Source: CAG-791 sp045130475
GTDB lineage: Bacteria > Bacillota > Clostridia > Lachnospirales > Lachnospiraceae
Assembly (NCBI GenBank): GCA_045130475.1
Contig: JBGUPU010000034.1
Location: 1-64,000 of the forward strand
Direction: 5' to 3'
DNA: 64,000 bases
Shown: piece by piece, positions 1 to 7,790 of the stretch
Position numbering within the stretch: the first letter of the stretch is position 1
How the letters are laid out: each line of letters starts with the position of its first letter
Notes under the pieces: generated by a model
The model's input: only the letters and a program-made list of their open reading frames with translations
The model's database searches: none
What the model was told of the DNA's origin: nothing
Position numbers and translations under genes: made by a program

Positions 1-19
1 ACCTGCACCTTATCCACGT

Positions 20-168
20 TAATTAACCTTCGTCCGGCGCTCACTGCTGCGGCAGTGTGACCGCTGAACCCAGGCTGTATGGAGGAAAGGCAGTCCGAAC
101 CCCGAAAGGGTGACCTGCCGCAAGGCAGGCAGTAGGAAGCACGCGACTTAAGTCGTGTGAGGCTTCAC
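20..168 (+). ncRNA. HEARO-like / IscB omega RNA-like structured RNA, orphan
   Basis: This stretch has no convincing ORF but is dense in short hairpins: CACTGC/GCAGTG closed by TGCG at 42-57, ACCC/GGGT around 98-110, CCTGCC-GCAA-GGCAGG at about 114-129 with a GNRA loop, and a long final hairpin at 136-166 with outer stem GAAGC/GCTTC and inner CGACTTAAGTCG. The order and the run ending in GTGAGGCTTC resemble my memory of HEARO RNAs, the omega RNAs that guide the IscB nuclease. In those systems the guide lies at the RNA 5' end and the iscB gene follows. Here no IscB or TnpA ORF follows, so it would be a solo or remnant element. The 5' limit is uncertain because the window starts here. A covariance search is needed to confirm the family. 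Confidence 0.6.
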
Positions 169-170
169 TG

Positions 171-313
171 CACAATCATGTTTCGCTTTTATTCCTCAAT
201 CACAGGCAATATTTTTTTCTCTATGAAATCACCCCGACCAAATATACTTGAGATGTTACTTCCGTTTCCGCTGCTGTCAGAAACAATTCTGCGCAGACAT
301 AATTTATCCACTA
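171..313. other. Intergenic stretch without a recognisable gene
   Basis: Between the HEARO-like RNA and the terminator at 314-360 I see no ORF with a plausible ribosome binding site or recognisable product. A 64-codon open frame starting at 157 overlaps the RNA hairpin and looks random. Nothing resembling an IscB RuvC or HNH motif is present. Confidence 0.5.
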
Positions 314-360
314 TAAAAAGCCTCCTCTTGGACAAGATTTGGATGTCCTAAGAAAAGGCT
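314..360 (-). terminator. Terminator downstream of the radical SAM remnant
   Basis: Read on the minus strand, AGCCT, TCTT and GGACA pair with TGTCC, AAGA and AGGCT to form a long interrupted hairpin followed by TTTTTAT. It lies about 85 bases beyond the radical SAM stop codon and fits a Rho-independent terminator for that former gene. Confidence 0.65.
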
Positions 361-444
361 AAAGCAATTATCAATATATTTCAATAGCAGTTGTATACTT
401 TATATCCACCGAAGGTATTCCCGGATTTTGTTCTTTATAGTTCT

Positions 445-855
445 TTACAGCGTTCTCTTGTTCCTGCGATAGGCTGCCATCCGGTCCATGTCCCCGTGCC
501 GGATCGCATGATCAAGTGCGGCGACGATTTTGTCCTTCCTGCTCAGGAAATTGGGACCTGTCAGATTCGCTGCGACCGTGTGATGGGTGATAAAGGAGCA
601 GTCAACAGTCAGGTTCTCCACAAAAAGCTTCAGTTCTTCCAGCATTTCTTTCTCCGTGAGCGGATCAAACTCTCCGCGCTGAGCCTCCTCCAGCAGGGGC
701 GTGCCGGGGAACAAGGTCAGCCCGCCGGTTCCTACCAGCATGGGCTTGCACTGGCTGAAGATTTTCCCAGAGTTGATCGCATGCTCGCGGCTATGGGATC
801 TGCCGGCAACACCATTAAGGAATGTCATCCAGTAATCAATCCCCGCTTCCTCCAG
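445..855 (-). pseudogene. Radical SAM protein, C-terminal remnant
   Basis: The frame encodes only the C-terminal third of a radical SAM protein. The segments FLNGVAGRSHSREHAINSGK, GGLTLFPGTPLLEEAQRGEF and AIRHGDMDRMAAYRRNKRTL match my memory of the conserved tail of B12-binding/Elp3-like radical SAM proteins from Clostridia. The same frame stays open upstream of the first ATG (reading LCHKLEEAGIDYW) and then hits a TAA near 855, where the opposite strand starts to encode a TetR tail. The CxxxCxxC iron-sulfur motif and the rest of the barrel are gone, so the product cannot be catalytic. The natural terminator at 314-360 is retained. The lesion is best explained by a deletion that fused two unrelated genes. 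Confidence 0.75.
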
Positions 856-1199
856 CTTATGGCACAGATATTACCTCTGTTGCCTCTGCTGCCGCAGGTA
901 TGAACAAAATGAAACAGGAAATCCTGTTTTACAAACGGGTATATGAAGATTCTTCCCAGAATGCATTATGGCGTTACATGCTGGAGTACTTTGTACGGCG
1001 CTATACGGAACTTATAAAAGAAAAGCTGGGCACCGATCTTCTCGATACTCAGCTTGCCTATAGTATTCGGTTTTATTGCATGGGCGCAGTCGGCATGACT
1101 CAGGAATGGGTACTGAACGACAACATTACCTCGGCAGAAACAGTGGTGCAGATGATGTTTCATTCCATGCCGGAGAACATGAAGACAATTCTCCTCTAA
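856..1199 (+). pseudogene. TetR-family regulator, C-terminal remnant
   Basis: About 110 codons encode an all-helical ligand-binding tail (for example FYKRVYEDSSQNALWRYMLE, then YSIRFYCMGAVGMTQEWVLN) like the C-terminal domain of TetR/AcrR regulators of the DhaS type. The N-terminal helix-turn-helix is absent. The frame happens to stay open back to an ATG at 822, but those first codons are antisense to the radical SAM remnant and are not TetR sequence. I see no ribosome binding site before 822. The gene is therefore truncated at its 5' end and should not bind DNA. It ends 30 bases before the convergent hcpR stop. Confidence 0.7.
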
Positions 1200-1228
1200 A
1201 GCTCTCTAGGAAATCCCGGCAATCGGCT

Positions 1229-1888
1229 TTATCGCAGTTTAAAGTGGTTTTTCTCAAACTCCAGCAAACCATCGTCACGCATTTTACAGAGCTCATTCGA
1301 CATTGCGCTCCTGTCGACAGACAGATAATCTGCAAGCTGCTGCCGGTTAAAGGGGATCGTAATGGAAGGACTGTTCTGTTTCTTAGCCTCTTCGGAAAGA
1401 TAAGAGATCAGTTTTTCTCTGGTTGTGCGCCTTGACATATAATCCAGCTTTTGTACCAGGCCCCTGTTCTTTTCGGAGATCGCGAAGAAGAGGTTCTGAA
1501 CGACCATGGTATGAAAACGGCATGCAGAGGAGCAGGTCGTAATAACGCGCTTCACGTCAAAGAAAAATACCGAACTGTCTTCCAGCGCAACGACATCATT
1601 CAAGAGCGTTCCGCTTTCCGGCGCTATATATGCTTCACCGAATACTTCTCCGATTCCTATGTGTCCGAGAATACTCCGTTTTCCCCAGTAATCATCTCTC
1701 TGGATGTGGAGACTGCCTTTAGCAAGGACAAGAATATCTTCCAGACGCTCACCTTGCCGCAGCACATATTCCCCCTTTTTAAATGTGCGAAGTCTTGCTC
1801 CGAGGCAGGAAAGCATGGCGGTGATCTCATCCTCACCTATACCGGAAAACAGCTTTGTCCTCTTCAGCACAGGAACAAATTCTTTCAT
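1229..1888 (-). CDS. Crp/Fnr-family regulator, HcpR-like
   Basis: The protein of about 219 residues has an N-terminal cyclic-nucleotide-binding-type beta barrel (YVLRQGERLEDILVLAKGSL, then GEVFGEAYI) and a C-terminal winged helix with recognition region NRQQLADYLSVDRSAMSNEL. No N-terminal cysteine cluster like that of FNR is visible. I chose the ATG at 1888 because AGAAAGG lies seven bases upstream; the frame is open farther but lacks another good site. It is divergent from the ferredoxin-hcp pair, the arrangement known for HcpR regulators that respond to nitric oxide or nitrite stress. The palindrome at 1903-1916 lies just upstream of its start and suggests autoregulation. Function as HcpR is inferred from context. 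Confidence 0.85.
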   Translation of the reverse strand: MKEFVPVLKRTKLFSGIGEDEITAMLSCLGARLRTFKKGEYVLRQGERLEDILVLAKGSLHIQRDDYWGKRSILGHIGIGEVFGEAYIAPESGTLLNDVVALEDSSVFFFDVKRVITTCSSACRFHTMVVQNLFFAISEKNRGLVQKLDYMSRRTTREKLISYLSEEAKKQNSPSITIPFNRQQLADYLSVDRSAMSNELCKMRDDGLLEFEKNHFKLR

Positions 1889-1902
1889 AAATATGCCTTT
1901 CT

Positions 1903-1916
1903 GTTGTAAATACAAC
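1903..1916. promoter_or_regulatory. Palindromic operator, probable HcpR/Crp-Fnr site
   Basis: The sequence GTTGTAAATACAAC is a palindrome with arms GTTGTA/TACAAC in the hcpR-hcp divergent region. Its centre is at 1909.5. If the hcp transcript starts near 1951, after a TATCAT -10 at 1939-1944, the centre is at about -41.5, the geometry of class II Fnr/Crp activation. Relative to the hcpR promoter it falls just downstream of the start point, which fits autorepression. Confidence 0.6.
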
Positions 1917-1931
1917 CGAATTGTTTGATTC

Positions 1932-1960
1932 ATTATATTATCATCAAGGCACAGAATCAA
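1932..1960 (-). promoter_or_regulatory. hcpR promoter (-35 and -10)
   Basis: On the minus strand TTGATT (1960-1955) and a perfect TATAAT (1937-1932) are separated by 17 bases, a sigma-A-type promoter reading toward hcpR. The predicted start point near 1925 places the palindrome at 1903-1916 at about +9 to +22. Confidence 0.6.
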
Positions 1961-2016
1961 CAGAAACAAGAATCAAGAAGGCATGAAGCCTGGAAAGCCA
2001 AAGGAGGAGCTCACAA

Positions 2017-2715
2017 ATGATCCGAAAAATCATCAAGATTGATGAAGAAAAGTGCAACGGGTGCGGACTGTGCGCCAGAGCCTGCCATGAGGGAGCCATA
2101 GATATGATAGACGGAAAAGCGAAACTGGTCCGGGAAAACTTCTGCGACGGTTTCGGTGACTGCCTGCCGGGATGTCCCACCGGTGCGATCACTTTCGAAG
2201 AGCGCGAGGCTCCGGCTTATGATGAGGCTGCGGTAAAGGCAGCACAGCAGAAAGCTGCATCAGTCGGCTGCCCCGGCTCCCGTATGATGCAGTTCAAGCG
2301 TGAAGAGAAAGCAGCTCAGGCAGATACCCCCAATTCAGGATTCCATCCTGTCTCGCGTCTGAACCAGTGGCCCTGCCAGATCAAGCTGGTACCGACACAG
2401 GCTCCCTTCTTTGATGGCGCAAAGCTGCTGATCGCGGCGGACTGCACAGCCTATGCCTATGCCAATATGCACGAGGAATTCATGAAAGGCAAGATCACAA
2501 TCATCGGCTGCCCCAAGCTGGATGATGTAGATTATACGGGGAAACTGACTGCGATCATCAGGGACAATGATATCAAGAGTGTGACGATCGTGCGGATGGA
2601 AGTGCCCTGCTGCGGCGGACTGCAAAGGGCGGCAGAAAACGCTCTCAGGGCAAGCGGGAAATTCATTCCCTGGCAGGTCGTAACAGTCAGCCGGGACGGA
2701 CGCATCTTAGATTAA
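2017..2715 (+). CDS. 4Fe-4S ferredoxin-domain protein, hcp partner
   Basis: This 232-residue protein starts with a double iron-sulfur module: CNGCGLCARACHEGAI near residues 15-30 and a second set with CDGFGDCLPGCP near 43-55. The C-terminal part has further cysteines, including GCPKLDD and VPCCGG, typical of the long ferredoxins found beside hcp in Clostridia. AAAGGAGG about ten bases before the ATG fixes the start. It is 17 bases upstream of hcp and almost surely co-transcribed with it. By context it is the electron donor to the hybrid cluster protein; that role is inferred, not shown by the sequence. Confidence 0.88.
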   Translation: MIRKIIKIDEEKCNGCGLCARACHEGAIDMIDGKAKLVRENFCDGFGDCLPGCPTGAITFEEREAPAYDEAAVKAAQQKAASVGCPGSRMMQFKREEKAAQADTPNSGFHPVSRLNQWPCQIKLVPTQAPFFDGAKLLIAADCTAYAYANMHEEFMKGKITIIGCPKLDDVDYTGKLTAIIRDNDIKSVTIVRMEVPCCGGLQRAAENALRASGKFIPWQVVTVSRDGRILD

Positions 2716-2732
2716 TAACGCAGGAGGAGCAG

Positions 2733-4331
2733 ATGATGAACAAGCAGATGTTTTGTTTCCAGTGTGAGCAGACGGCAGGCTGCAAAGGATGTACAGGGGC
2801 TGCCGGAGTATGCGGCAAGAAAGCAGATCTTGCAGGACTGCAGGATCAGCTGACCGGAGCTCTGGTCGGCCTTACGCGTGCGACAGACGGTAACACTCAG
2901 TCGACTGAGAATACCTATAAGCTGCTCATCAAAGGCCTGTTTACGACCATCACCAATGTGAACTTCAATGAAGTGACCATCAAAGCGCTGATCGATGAGG
3001 TACATGCAGAAAAAGAAAAGCTCATTCCCGATTGCTCTGATTGCGGAGCTCCCTGCGGCAGGAATGATGACTACGACATGTCAAAAGTATGGGATGCCGA
3101 CGAAGATATCCGCAGCCTGAAATCACTGATCCTGTTCGGCATCCGGGGTATGGCGGCCTATGCTTATCACGCCGGAGTCCTTGGATATACTGACAGGTCT
3201 GTGGATGAATTTATTGCCAGGGCGCTCTTTGCCATCGGCGAGGACTGGGGCATGAATGAATTGCTGCCGATCGTTCTGGAAGTCGGCGAGATCAACTACA
3301 AGTGCATGGAGATGCTTGACAAAGCGAATACCGGGACCTATGGCAGCCCCGCTCCGACGACAGTACCTCTGATGGTAGAAAAAGGACCATTTATCGTAAT
3401 CACCGGACACGATCTCTATGACCTGAAGCAGCTGCTTGAACAGACAAAAGACAAAGGTATCAATATCTACACCCACGGTGAAATGCTTCCCGCACATGCT
3501 TATCCGGAGCTCAGAAAGTATCCTCATCTTAAGGGCAATTTTGGTACTGCCTGGCAGAACCAGCAGAAGGAATTTGCCAACCTTCCGGCACCGATTCTGT
3601 TCACCACCAACTGCCTGATGCCTCCGAAATCAAGCTATAAGGATCGCGTGTTTACTACAGAGGTCGTTTCCTATCCTGAGATCATACATATCGGAGAAGA
3701 CAAGGACTTCACTCCGGTCATAGAGAAAGCTCTCGAACTGGGCGGGTTTGCCGAAGACACGCAGTTCACCGGAATCAATGGCGGCACCACTGTCACCACA
3801 GGCTTCAGCCACAGCGCCGTTCTCGGTCTTGCAGACACGGTCATCAACGCTGTAAAGAGCGGTGCCATCCGTCACTTCTTCCTGGTCGGGGGCTGCGACG
3901 GTGCAAAGCCCGGAAGGAACTATTACACCGAATTCGTCAAGCAGACTCCCTCAGACACGGTGATCCTGACCCTGGCATGTGGAAAGTACCGCTTCAATGA
4001 TCTGGACATCGGTACAATCGGCGGACTGCCCCGCATCATGGATATGGGACAGTGCAACGACGCATACAGCGCCATCCGTGTCGCAGTCGCTCTGGCAGAG
4101 GCCTTTGGATGCGGTGTCAACGATCTCCCGCTTTCCATGATTCTATCCTGGTATGAGCAGAAAGCTGTATGTATCCTTCTGACACTCCTGTATCTTGGCA
4201 TTAAGAACATCCGCCTCGGCCCTTCGCTTCCGGCGTTCATTTCCCCGAATGTACTGAATTATCTGGTTGAGAACTACAACATTGCTCCGATCAGCACCCC
4301 AGAAGAAGACCTGAAGAAAATCTTAGGATAA
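2733..4331 (+). CDS. hcp: Hydroxylamine reductase / hybrid-cluster protein
   Basis: The 532-residue protein has the usual Hcp length. Its N-terminus carries the proximal-cluster cysteines in CFQCEQTAGCKGC, then VCGKKADLAGLQDQL. Later conserved blocks include ILFTTNCLMPPKSSYKDR, GINGGTTVTTGFSHSAVLG, HFFLVGGCDGAKPGRNYY, TPSDTVILTLACGKYRFN and LSWYEQKAVCILLTLLYLG, which supply hybrid-cluster ligands. Hcp acts in the cytoplasm, reducing nitric oxide to nitrous oxide or hydroxylamine to ammonia and protecting anaerobes from nitrosative stress. AGGAGGAG precedes the start; a second ATG follows at once, so the first residue could be either. Expression is probably controlled by the divergent regulator through the palindrome at 1903-1916. 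Confidence 0.96.
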   Translation: MMNKQMFCFQCEQTAGCKGCTGAAGVCGKKADLAGLQDQLTGALVGLTRATDGNTQSTENTYKLLIKGLFTTITNVNFNEVTIKALIDEVHAEKEKLIPDCSDCGAPCGRNDDYDMSKVWDADEDIRSLKSLILFGIRGMAAYAYHAGVLGYTDRSVDEFIARALFAIGEDWGMNELLPIVLEVGEINYKCMEMLDKANTGTYGSPAPTTVPLMVEKGPFIVITGHDLYDLKQLLEQTKDKGINIYTHGEMLPAHAYPELRKYPHLKGNFGTAWQNQQKEFANLPAPILFTTNCLMPPKSSYKDRVFTTEVVSYPEIIHIGEDKDFTPVIEKALELGGFAEDTQFTGINGGTTVTTGFSHSAVLGLADTVINAVKSGAIRHFFLVGGCDGAKPGRNYYTEFVKQTPSDTVILTLACGKYRFNDLDIGTIGGLPRIMDMGQCNDAYSAIRVAVALAEAFGCGVNDLPLSMILSWYEQKAVCILLTLLYLGIKNIRLGPSLPAFISPNVLNYLVENYNIAPISTPEEDLKKILG

Positions 4332-4350
4332 TTCCCCCAATAAACACAGT

Positions 4351-4383
4351 GAGACAGGGGACGGTTCTTTGTCTCCCTGTCTC
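4351..4383. repeat. Hairpin repeat with GGGGACGGTTCT core
   Basis: GAGACAGGG at 4351-4359 pairs with CCCTGTCTC at 4375-4383 around a loop containing GACGGTTCTTTGTCT. From memory, short palindromic repeats with the core GGGGACGGTTCT are scattered in intergenic regions of many Clostridia genomes. It lies between the convergent hcp and peptidase genes and may also stop transcription, although no T-run follows. No second copy was found in this window. Confidence 0.55.
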
Positions 4384-4406
4384 CCCTCGGAGGCGCTGTT
4401 TCAGAT

Positions 4407-5969
4407 TCACTCCCGGCTCTCATCGAAGTAAAAAGCGATCAGCTTGTTCATCTCACTGCTGTTGTCATATTTGCGAAGAACCTTCAAAATATCCCCGGAA
4501 TGAATAATCTTCATAGCATATGTCTGATAGACCTCCCGCAGGAAGCTGTAGAATGCCTCCTCTCCCATTATTTCTTTTGCATGACGAAGGAATAAAGGCG
4601 CGCAAGTGTATTCTGTACTTCCGGGGTTAAAACCCTCAGGACATTCATACCACGATGTATTCAGGTAACAGTGATCCAGCGGCTTCAATTGATTTTCTTC
4701 TATCAGAGCATTTGACTTTTTCAGGGCATTGGTCTGGTCTTTCAATGTCCAGTCCGAGCCGTATTTCTTTTCGGTTTTATAAGACTCAATTTCTTTAAGT
4801 ACCAGTTCATGACTGGCAAGATATGAGATTATGCCTTCGTCGATCCACCCTTCATTGTACTCATTGTTTCCTACGGCATCATAAAACCACGAATGGCCGA
4901 CTTCATGAGCTGTATTTCTCATAAGTTTATTTCCATCGTCCGGTCCGCCATTCATAAGGTTTCTTCCATCGACAACTGCAAAGCCCGAATACTCCATACC
5001 ATCAATATACTGTGCCAGTGAGTATTCTTTGCGCTGATAATCACCCAGCAAGTCTGTATAGAACTCAAAACTGTCTATAATTATCTGTTTGGAGATTTCT
5101 CTGTACGCTTGTGCATCTCCGGTCTTGAGATAATAATTCCGGATCGTAACCCCCTGTGTCTCAAATGTATCCACATCCATAAAATCCGAAACCACAAGGG
5201 CGAAATCGCGGATATTCTCAAGATCAACCGATACTGTCCCGTCTTTTCTCACTGGTACACCTGCGCAGGCAACTTCAAATTGCTCAGGTACATCAATTTC
5301 CACATGGTAGTCTCTTAGATCCGGATTCCTGTTCTCGCCGCCCCCTCCCAGATAAAGCGGGGGATCGATCTGCCACATGCCGTCGCTGCTGCAGTCGACA
5401 TAGGGGAAACATATTGCAAGAGCATACAGTTTTCCCTCCTCCCTCCTGAGCATCCCAAAACGATCTTCATCATCGGGAATATCAGTCCAGGCGTCGACGA
5501 TCAAGGTCCTCTTTTCTCCCGGTTCCATAGCGTCATCAGCCAGATCGATCTTTACAGAAGTATCATCAAGCAAATACTCGGCAGTAAGTTCCTCATCCTC
5601 GTTTTCAAATTTAATACTTGTGATCTCTGCTTTTTTATCTTTGTTTGCATATGAGGCTTCCGGCTTTGCCTCACAGAGATAGTCAAAGTAGCCCAGGGGA
5701 TTAAATCTGAGATAGACAGTATCCACCTGACTGTCGGTATTATTCCGAATATCAATACTGACCTTTTCGGTAAGAAGGTCCTTCTCCGTATCCAGTTTCA
5801 GACGAAGGTCATAGAAATCCGCCGCAGCTGCAGGTGATGGATCAACCTTTTCATACGTCCTGTTCACATCAACAGGCGGTACCGGTTCAGGGAGATTACC
5901 GGCCCCGCATCCGGAAATCATCATGACCACGGCAATTGAAAATAAACCCGCCACACATTTATTTCCCAT
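4407..5969 (-). CDS. Lipoprotein M1-family (gluzincin) metallopeptidase
   Basis: The 520-residue precursor starts with a lipoprotein signal ending ISGC, so Cys21 would be lipidated and the enzyme anchored outside the membrane. The zinc site HEVGH lies near residues 352-356, followed after 18 residues by Glu in WIDEG, the HExxH-X18-E pattern of M1 aminopeptidases. Upstream, DGMEYSGFAVVD matches the GxMEN-like substrate motif of that family. An N-terminal beta-domain (residues 45-260) fits the M1 fold. GGGAG precedes the ATG. It likely trims peptides at the cell surface; substrate unknown. It is followed by the convergent hcp repeat region, and the amylase gene lies 64 bases upstream in the same direction. 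Confidence 0.87.
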   Translation of the reverse strand: MGNKCVAGLFSIAVVMMISGCGAGNLPEPVPPVDVNRTYEKVDPSPAAAADFYDLRLKLDTEKDLLTEKVSIDIRNNTDSQVDTVYLRFNPLGYFDYLCEAKPEASYANKDKKAEITSIKFENEDEELTAEYLLDDTSVKIDLADDAMEPGEKRTLIVDAWTDIPDDEDRFGMLRREEGKLYALAICFPYVDCSSDGMWQIDPPLYLGGGGENRNPDLRDYHVEIDVPEQFEVACAGVPVRKDGTVSVDLENIRDFALVVSDFMDVDTFETQGVTIRNYYLKTGDAQAYREISKQIIIDSFEFYTDLLGDYQRKEYSLAQYIDGMEYSGFAVVDGRNLMNGGPDDGNKLMRNTAHEVGHSWFYDAVGNNEYNEGWIDEGIISYLASHELVLKEIESYKTEKKYGSDWTLKDQTNALKKSNALIEENQLKPLDHCYLNTSWYECPEGFNPGSTEYTCAPLFLRHAKEIMGEEAFYSFLREVYQTYAMKIIHSGDILKVLRKYDNSSEMNKLIAFYFDESRE

Positions 5970-6033
5970 ACATCAATCTCCCATGCAGCATATTTCCATC
6001 TCGTGTATAAATCCCTTTTCAAATAAACATCCC

Positions 6034-7761
6034 TCATTTCTGAAGGAAAAGGATCCCGCCCGCCGGAACCGTGATTTCTCTGTCTTCAATCAGCCAATTC
6101 CGGTCGCCGGTGAAGAGGGCTGCGCGCAGATTCCTGTATTCCGCCGCCGAATCCGGCAGTTTGCGCCTTACTGCCCTATCGCCGGTATTGATCAGGACCA
6201 GGACATCGTCTGCCCCCTGGTTTGCTGAATAAGTCCTCAAAAAGCCTGCAAAACAGTCTTCCTCAAGTTCCGGAACGCGTACTGTCCTGCCCCTGGCGAT
6301 CGCAGGCAGGCTCTCCCGAATCCACACGGCTTGGCGGATATAGTTAAAAATTGAATTCGGATCGCCGGCCTGCTTGTCCAATGATCCGTACTCCATTCGG
6401 ATCTCATCCATACCGGCCGGGCCTGAGCACATTCCTGCTGCATGAGGATCATCCTTCCAGTACATTGGGGCCCGTCGGTTCTCATCCCTGACAGCGCCTT
6501 TCATCCCGAGTTCTTCCCCGTAGTATACAAATGCATTTCCCGCCATCAGGAGATTCAGTGCCTCTGCAATCTTTATCTTTGCTTTGGCCGTTTCGTCCTC
6601 CGTATAATATTCGGCGCTCCTGTCCATATCGTGATTTGTGTAGAAGGGTGCATTGACATACGACGGATTTAGGGAAGCGTATAATTCTTCTTCCTGTACC
6701 ATAGCCTCGACAAAATAGCGAAGATCTCCCCTTCTGTTTACTGTGCGCGAAATAATCCCATCGCGGCCTGCAAAAGCGAAATCAAACAAGGAGTCGATTC
6801 CGCTCCTGTAGTACTGGGCGTATGTGTTCTGGTCAGCCCATGCTTCACCGACGATGTAGGCGGACGGATTTTTCTTTTTTGCAGTCTCTGTGATCCACCG
6901 GGTAAATTCGATCCCTGCTTCAGGGTTGTCCGTATAGTAAGAAGTCACCGCGTCCAGCCGGAAGCCGTCGACTCCCCGGTCAAGCCAAAAATCGATCACA
7001 TTCTTCAGCTCCTGACGCACCTCCCCGGTAGTCAGGTTCAGATCCGGCATCTCCGACCAGAATCTCGCCTCGTAATACCACTCGGAATCCGGCAGAGGGA
7101 CGTAGCCATCGTACTGCTCTCTGGCGAACTGATAGTACCACACATACGGGCACTCCTCCTTCACTGCTTCCCGACCCGGCGGGAGAGACCTCAGATACGC
7201 AGCCGCTTTCTGGAACCAGGGGTGGTCAGTCGAAGTATGATTCACCGGAAGATCCAGAATTACAGTCATCCCCCTTTCGTGACATGCGGCCAGAAGCGCG
7301 TCCATGTCCTCCAGTGTCCCGTACGCCGGATCGATCCCGGCAAAATCAGTCACATCATATTTGTGATACGTATTCGAAGTAAAGACCGGCATAAGCCAAA
7401 GTCCGGTCATCCCAAGATCCTGGCCACCTGCCGGGTCGCCGTCATTGATATAATCCAGTCTTGAGAGAAGTCCCGGCAGATCGCCGGTCCCGTCTCCGTC
7501 GCTGTCACAGAAAGAGTAGACGAAGACCTCGTAGGTCGTCCGGCAGAACTCATCCCTGATCAGTGCGAAGCTCTGCTCCTGTTCATTTTCCTCTTCAGTA
7601 TGTACCTCAGAGGCTGTCTCATTATCACTCTCCTCTGCAGTTTGATCCTCATACGCGGCATCCTGCCCGCTCTGGGGCAGGTAACCTGTCAAACGCAGGT
7701 ATGCGACCAGCAAGGCGACAATGACTGTCACAAACCATCGTAATCTATTTCCATTTTGCAT
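6034..7761 (-). CDS. Membrane-anchored GH13 alpha-amylase family enzyme
   Basis: A hydrophobic segment (residues about 9-28) anchors a 575-residue protein to the membrane with its catalytic domain outside; there is no lipobox. GH13 regions are clear: DLPVNHTS near residue 173, GFRLDAV with the nucleophile Asp near 268, VGEAWAD with the acid/base Glu near 305, and NHDMDR with the third Asp near 377. An early DGDGTGDLPGLLSRLDYI block is typical of oligosaccharide-acting GH13 enzymes and probably binds calcium. A short C-terminal beta-domain completes the usual layout. AAGGAA precedes the ATG. It probably cleaves alpha-glucans or maltodextrins at the cell surface; exact linkage cannot be told. 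Confidence 0.92.
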   Translation of the reverse strand: MQNGNRLRWFVTVIVALLVAYLRLTGYLPQSGQDAAYEDQTAEESDNETASEVHTEEENEQEQSFALIRDEFCRTTYEVFVYSFCDSDGDGTGDLPGLLSRLDYINDGDPAGGQDLGMTGLWLMPVFTSNTYHKYDVTDFAGIDPAYGTLEDMDALLAACHERGMTVILDLPVNHTSTDHPWFQKAAAYLRSLPPGREAVKEECPYVWYYQFAREQYDGYVPLPDSEWYYEARFWSEMPDLNLTTGEVRQELKNVIDFWLDRGVDGFRLDAVTSYYTDNPEAGIEFTRWITETAKKKNPSAYIVGEAWADQNTYAQYYRSGIDSLFDFAFAGRDGIISRTVNRRGDLRYFVEAMVQEEELYASLNPSYVNAPFYTNHDMDRSAEYYTEDETAKAKIKIAEALNLLMAGNAFVYYGEELGMKGAVRDENRRAPMYWKDDPHAAGMCSGPAGMDEIRMEYGSLDKQAGDPNSIFNYIRQAVWIRESLPAIARGRTVRVPELEEDCFAGFLRTYSANQGADDVLVLINTGDRAVRRKLPDSAAEYRNLRAALFTGDRNWLIEDREITVPAGGILFLQK

Positions 7762-7790
7762 TATTTACAACTTCCTTGGTGTATAAACAA

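Noticed and set aside
171..444. IscB or transposase remnant downstream of the HEARO-like RNA
   Set aside because: No frame shows RuvC, HNH or HUH motifs; the sequence soon reaches the radical SAM terminator.
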